A DNA stretch of 64,000 bases, from the NCBI GenBank assembly GCA_963810615.1, contig CAWEOA010000002.1, positions 821,635-885,634 on the forward strand. The letters are read 5' to 3'. Under the pieces are notes generated by a model that ran no database searches, was not told the DNA's origin, and saw nothing but the letters and a program-made list of their open reading frames with translations. The position numbers were made by a program, and so were the translations under genes. Positions 61,261 through 64,000 of the stretch are shown here, piece after piece (position 1 is the first letter of the stretch; every line of letters begins with the position of its first letter). This DNA is from JARRQJ01 sp963810615. Lineage in GTDB: Bacteria > Pseudomonadota > Gammaproteobacteria > DRLM01.

Positions 61261-61280
61261 GGGTCAGAGTCATTTGAATC
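61261..61280. repeat. REP-like element GGGTCAGAGTCATTTGAATC
   Basis: 20-nt core of a widely dispersed REP-like family. It lies in the 61176-61349 gap. Confidence 0.45.
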
Positions 61281-61349
61281 TTACCAAGCAACCCCATCAC
61301 CCCTTATTCATCTTTCAATTGAGTCTGACGCTTTTGATTCGTGTTTTAA

Positions 61350-61802
61350 TTACTGGTATTTTTGCCCTTGATATTTTAACCAACCAGCCGTATGGGATCC
61401 ATTAGGATCTCGATGTGTCCAATGCAGAACACCACCCTTTTCGTTCCACTCATACTCACCCTTAAATTGTATGGTGTCGCCTTCACGAATTGAGGAAATC
61501 CTAGGGGCAAGATCGATATTGTGCGCAACCAGCAATGTTTGACCAGAAGCCAATTTAATAATGAATTTCTGATGTCTGCTACCACTTCTATCATCGGGCA
61601 GCAACCTGACGACAACTCCTTCGCCAGAAACCTGTAGGCTACTTTCATGGCTCGAAAAGGCATTGGCGATTATCGCATCAGAATTACCCACGCTCTGTGC
61701 TGCAGCGGAGACTGGTGCGCCGCTGAATGCCGGACCGTGCTGGTTATTGATATAAGCATATCCAGCCAGCAACAGTAAGCCGATGATCATCAGCCTTTTC
61801 AT
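61350..61802 (-). CDS. DUF3465 (periplasmic OB-like) protein
   Basis: 150 aa from the ATG at 61802 with GGAGG 8 nt upstream (the frame opens at 61817). N-terminal signal/anchor (about 1-20). The DUF3465 core follows: EGVVVRLLPDDRSGSRHQKF, LLVAHNIDLAPRI, GDTIQFKGEYEWNEKGGVLHW and THRDPNGSHTAGWL. It occurs as a single-domain protein of unknown function. Confidence 0.88.
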   Translation of the reverse strand: MKRLMIIGLLLLAGYAYINNQHGPAFSGAPVSAAAQSVGNSDAIIANAFSSHESSLQVSGEGVVVRLLPDDRSGSRHQKFIIKLASGQTLLVAHNIDLAPRISSIREGDTIQFKGEYEWNEKGGVLHWTHRDPNGSHTAGWLKYQGQKYQ

Positions 61803-61868
61803 CTTGGATTCCTCCAAAGGAAAATTAGACGGCAGTCTGTCTATCCAAAGTTATAAGAGCCAGAGAGG

Positions 61869-61913
61869 AAATATCGCCAATATTGGAATGAATGCCTCTC
61901 TGACCCGGATTTT
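61869..61913. repeat. 45-nt dispersed repeat, copy 2
   Basis: Pairs with 53862-53906 (38 of 45 by eye). It lies upstream of the DUF3465 gene. Confidence 0.65.
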
Positions 61914-61934
61914 ATTTTAACCCTGTATTTACCC

Positions 61935-61972
61935 CACCTGGAGGCCGATAAATAAATCTGTCCCATTTTTTC
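61935..61972. repeat. REP-like direct repeat, copy 2
   Basis: Same as 60666-60704. It lies immediately next to the truncated ORF at 61974-62024. Confidence 0.75.
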
Positions 61973-61973
61973 C

Positions 61974-62024
61974 TCAATAGCCTGCGCCGTCATCTAAGGT
62001 CTTGCTCCAGTTCTCTAGTGCCAC
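61974..62024 (-). pseudogene. Truncated ORF directly after attC
   Basis: A 16-codon frame beginning GTG at 62024 with AAGGAGG 4 nt upstream (reads MALENWSKTLDDGAGY) and ending at a TGA next to a REP-like repeat. It follows the attC core on the minus strand just where the next cassette's gene would start, so it may be what is left of one. Confidence 0.45.
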
Positions 62025-62040
62025 GGTGCCTCCTTGTGAT

Positions 62041-62112
62041 GCCTAACGCTGCACTCTGCGGCAATTTCGGAGCGCAGCGGAGAAATTGTCCGACAGCAGC
62101 GCTTTGTTATAC
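62041..62112 (-). other. Integron attC-like site (72 nt)
   Basis: Minus-strand reading: R'' GTATAAC (62112-62106), an imperfect hairpin with inverted segments (GCGCTGCTGTCGGACAATTTC against GAAATTGCCGCAGAGTGCAGCG, in two parts), and R' GTTAGGC (62047-62041), an exact GTTRRRY core. It begins 4 nt after the stop codon of the DUF262 gene, the usual place in a cassette. No intI is seen in the window, so it would be a lone attC or part of a CALIN. Confidence 0.75.
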
Positions 62113-62116
62113 AGAT

Positions 62117-63784
62117 TTACTCTGTTGGGTCAAAATCGGAATCATCCATTTCCTCTGGCGAAACTTCTACCAATCCATCTGAATTGATACTTGACAGAGA
62201 TTCAGCAATACCATGCAAATAAGCAGCGCGTATATTTAAAAAAGTCTCAAAATCATCATTCAGTGCAGAATCTAATGCACTTTCAGGTACTAAATTACTT
62301 TCTAACCTCTCAATTAGAGCATGACGACCATCAGAATCGATAATCTGTTTTAAATACACACTTGGGGCAGTATCGGAAATAGAAATATTAGACTTAGAGG
62401 TTAGCAAAATAATATTGCCCGGCACATTACCCTTCGATGCCTTGATGCCGATTTTTGACAAGTACGCTTGCGGAAAGAGATGGTGAAATTCTTTATCATT
62501 AGACCAAGCTAAAGACTTGTCGATATCTACTACTTGCCCTGTAATAAGATCCAGCGGGGCCTTTGTGGTAAACATCAACGCAATCATTTTCGATACTGCA
62601 CTGTTAGTTCTGAATGGTTTTATATTCCATAGTGATGCTGTTGGTACAGACGCGATCACGTCAATATTGGCTACCTTCCCACTAGCATACTCTCTAATAG
62701 ATCTCGCATCTGCAGCCATTTGCCCACTATCCCATCCACTGAAATAACCTGACAACGTCGTTAACCAAAACCACCTTTTTAGTTCAGCCAATTGTTCAGA
62801 ATTCGGATTAGGGAGAACTCTGAAAAATTCGATCAATACTACGAATTGATTTGAATATGGTAGCGCCTCAGCGCGAGGGGCTTTAATTTCAGTGCTTAAA
62901 AAATCTACTGCTAGCTGCGCTGATACCTTGATTTGTTCAGCACACGTGTGGAGAGTATCAGGATCTAATTGCCTTAGTGAGTCAATACTTCCCGAAGAAA
63001 AGTCACTTCCACTTGCAGCTCCTAGACAACGTAGAAATGTTTTGTTTTCAAAGGAATGAAATTTTTTGGCTTCTAGGGAGACTTTTATGCTTTCTATTGT
63101 TTTACCTAAATCGAATTCAGGACTCCACGTAGCCGCTCGCATCAAATCGTAAATGGTAAGTCTTGTGCCAGTCGAATTAATTCTCTCAAATACAGGGGCA
63201 ACATCATTGATCGACATATCGCCTAAAGTCACAAGAGGTAACTGGTAGTCTTTAAACCTATTAAATAATAAGTCAGCTACAGACCTTAACTTGACATCAT
63301 CAATAACCGAGATTTTTCTAAAGTATTCGGCCGCATCTGATAAGCGCCTAATAGGGATTTGGTGTGCGGGCAGCTCTTCAACGTGATCAATGTGACTGAA
63401 TTTTTCAGTTCTTAAATCAAAAACTACGTTCCAAACACTATTAGGATCTCCAGGTTCCCAATGAAGAACCCCGCATATTGTTGAAAGTCTCTGTTGCCCA
63501 TCAAGCAAATAGTTTACTGGGTAATTTTTGCTTCGCTCTCCAACTTCGAGGTCGGCAATTGATCTTTTGCTCGCGAGCTCCTGCCTTGACTCCCACAAAA
63601 GCGCACTGCGTATTGGATAATTTCTATATATTGAATCTAAAAGCTCTAAAATTTGTTTCCTTTTCCAAACGAAGGGTCGCTGAAACTCAGGTAAAATTAT
63701 ATCGCCTACCAACACCCTGTTAGCCAGCTGCTCTATCCTTTCCGCAGTTGGCTTTGGATCTTTCGCGGTTATTGTTTTCGCCAT
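62117..63784 (-). CDS. DUF262/HNH (GmrSD-like) putative anti-phage protein
   Basis: 555 aa. DUF262 core: PEFQRPFVW (32-40), DGQQR (95-99), FERINSTGTRL (200-210). The C-terminal HNH-like part has His434-His435 (EFHHLFPQAYL) and Asn457 (GNIILLTSKSN). Proteins with DUF262 and an HNH/DUF1524-like domain are the GmrSD type IV restriction/defence group that acts on modified phage DNA; DGQQR is its nucleotide-binding site. AAGGGA lies upstream of the ATG. AT-richer than the core genes. The stop is 4 nt from an attC site, and a GTTATAC is 40 nt upstream of the start, so it probably moves as an integron cassette. Confidence 0.9.
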   Translation of the reverse strand: MAKTITAKDPKPTAERIEQLANRVLVGDIILPEFQRPFVWKRKQILELLDSIYRNYPIRSALLWESRQELASKRSIADLEVGERSKNYPVNYLLDGQQRLSTICGVLHWEPGDPNSVWNVVFDLRTEKFSHIDHVEELPAHQIPIRRLSDAAEYFRKISVIDDVKLRSVADLLFNRFKDYQLPLVTLGDMSINDVAPVFERINSTGTRLTIYDLMRAATWSPEFDLGKTIESIKVSLEAKKFHSFENKTFLRCLGAASGSDFSSGSIDSLRQLDPDTLHTCAEQIKVSAQLAVDFLSTEIKAPRAEALPYSNQFVVLIEFFRVLPNPNSEQLAELKRWFWLTTLSGYFSGWDSGQMAADARSIREYASGKVANIDVIASVPTASLWNIKPFRTNSAVSKMIALMFTTKAPLDLITGQVVDIDKSLAWSNDKEFHHLFPQAYLSKIGIKASKGNVPGNIILLTSKSNISISDTAPSVYLKQIIDSDGRHALIERLESNLVPESALDSALNDDFETFLNIRAAYLHGIAESLSSINSDGLVEVSPEEMDDSDFDPTE

Positions 63785-64000
63785 TACGTTCCCTTAATTT
63801 AACCTGTGCTAATTGTCTCAGTCGTATAACAATGTATTAGACGGAAGCCACCTATCTCATAATTTCTTTTCCGGACACCAACCGCGTTTGCTCATCAGAT
63901 TCAGTGCTTTGGAGTAAGGATGGGCCGCATATTAGAAAATATAAACCCGATTGCCGAATCTGGGAAATCCTAATTGGCCGGGGCTGTGGGAAACCAAACA
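63785..64000. other. Window end, possible gene tail on minus strand
   Basis: A short minus frame ending at 63857 (SKALNLMSKRGWCPEKKL) might be the C-terminus of a preceding gene, but an in-frame stop lies just upstream. GTTATAC at 63824-63830 (minus) matches the attC-type core. No complete gene. Confidence 0.3.

Noticed and set aside
63824..63830. Second attC at the upstream side of the DUF262 gene
   Set aside because: Only the GTTATAC core was found; no opposite arm or hairpin could be seen, so a second attC is not claimed.
1..64000. tRNA, rRNA, CRISPR, transposase or integrase genes
   Set aside because: Looked for on both strands by eye; nothing met the standard. A covariance-model search would be needed to exclude small RNAs.

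Overview
The window reads as chromosomal DNA of a Gammaproteobacterium. The core genes (Rep helicase, GlmS, GlmU, Tag, an RsuA/RluB-type pseudouridine synthase, a YbiT-type ABC-F protein, RarD, Bax, an MltB-type transglycosylase, a PldA-type phospholipase) look like those of that class. A complete sucrose module (fructokinase, sucrose-phosphate synthase, sucrose synthase) suggests an organism that makes sucrose as a compatible solute, as many methylotrophs and chemolithotrophs do. The genus cannot be fixed from sequence alone. I see no rRNA, tRNA, CRISPR array, transposase or integrase.

Layout. 0-3 kb: start of a glycosyltransferase, a PAP2 phosphatase, a GlcG/HbpS-like secreted protein, a BLUF photoreceptor, then small accessory genes including one broken by two frameshifts. 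3.3-5.1 kb: a ParA ATPase fused to an AMPK/CBM48-type glycogen-binding domain, behind an uncharacterised membrane ORF with a good promoter. 5.2-7.2 kb: rep. 7.4-13.9 kb: the sucrose operon (fructokinase, SPS, Sus) followed after 83 nt by an MscS channel. 14.3-24 kb: housekeeping (DODA-type dioxygenase, glmS, outer-membrane barrel, tag, pseudouridine synthase, second MscS-like channel, glmU). 24-32 kb: signalling (TPR response regulator with sensorless kinase, CheX/CheY pair, HDOD-GGDEF) mixed with periplasmic proteins. 32-35.3 kb: a tightly coupled envelope operon (transglycosylase, Bax, polysaccharide deacetylase). 35-53.5 kb: HPPD-like protein, RRM protein, ABC-F, peroxiredoxin, phospholipase, PAS-GGDEF-EAL protein, YebC, a MoaD-like/BNR-repeat pair, DoxX, RarD and a TPR-methyltransferase fusion.

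53.5-64 kb is accessory DNA. A GC-rich block (DUF2182, DUF899, HTH regulator, beta-propeller) carries three single-base frameshifts in four genes. It is followed by AT-richer lone genes (lipoprotein, DUF1330-like, DUF3465) separated by REP-like repeats. The window ends with a DUF262/HNH defence-type gene whose stop codon lies 4 nt from a well-formed integron attC site, so it looks like a gene cassette without a visible integrase.

The two most notable items are the ParA-glycogen-binding fusion (3.3-5.1 kb) and the attC-linked DUF262 cassette (62.0-63.8 kb). Three hairpin (MITE-like) elements whose arms covary and several other dispersed repeats occupy intergenic gaps. Frameshifts fall only in accessory genes while the long core genes are intact, which argues for real decay rather than uniformly poor sequence.
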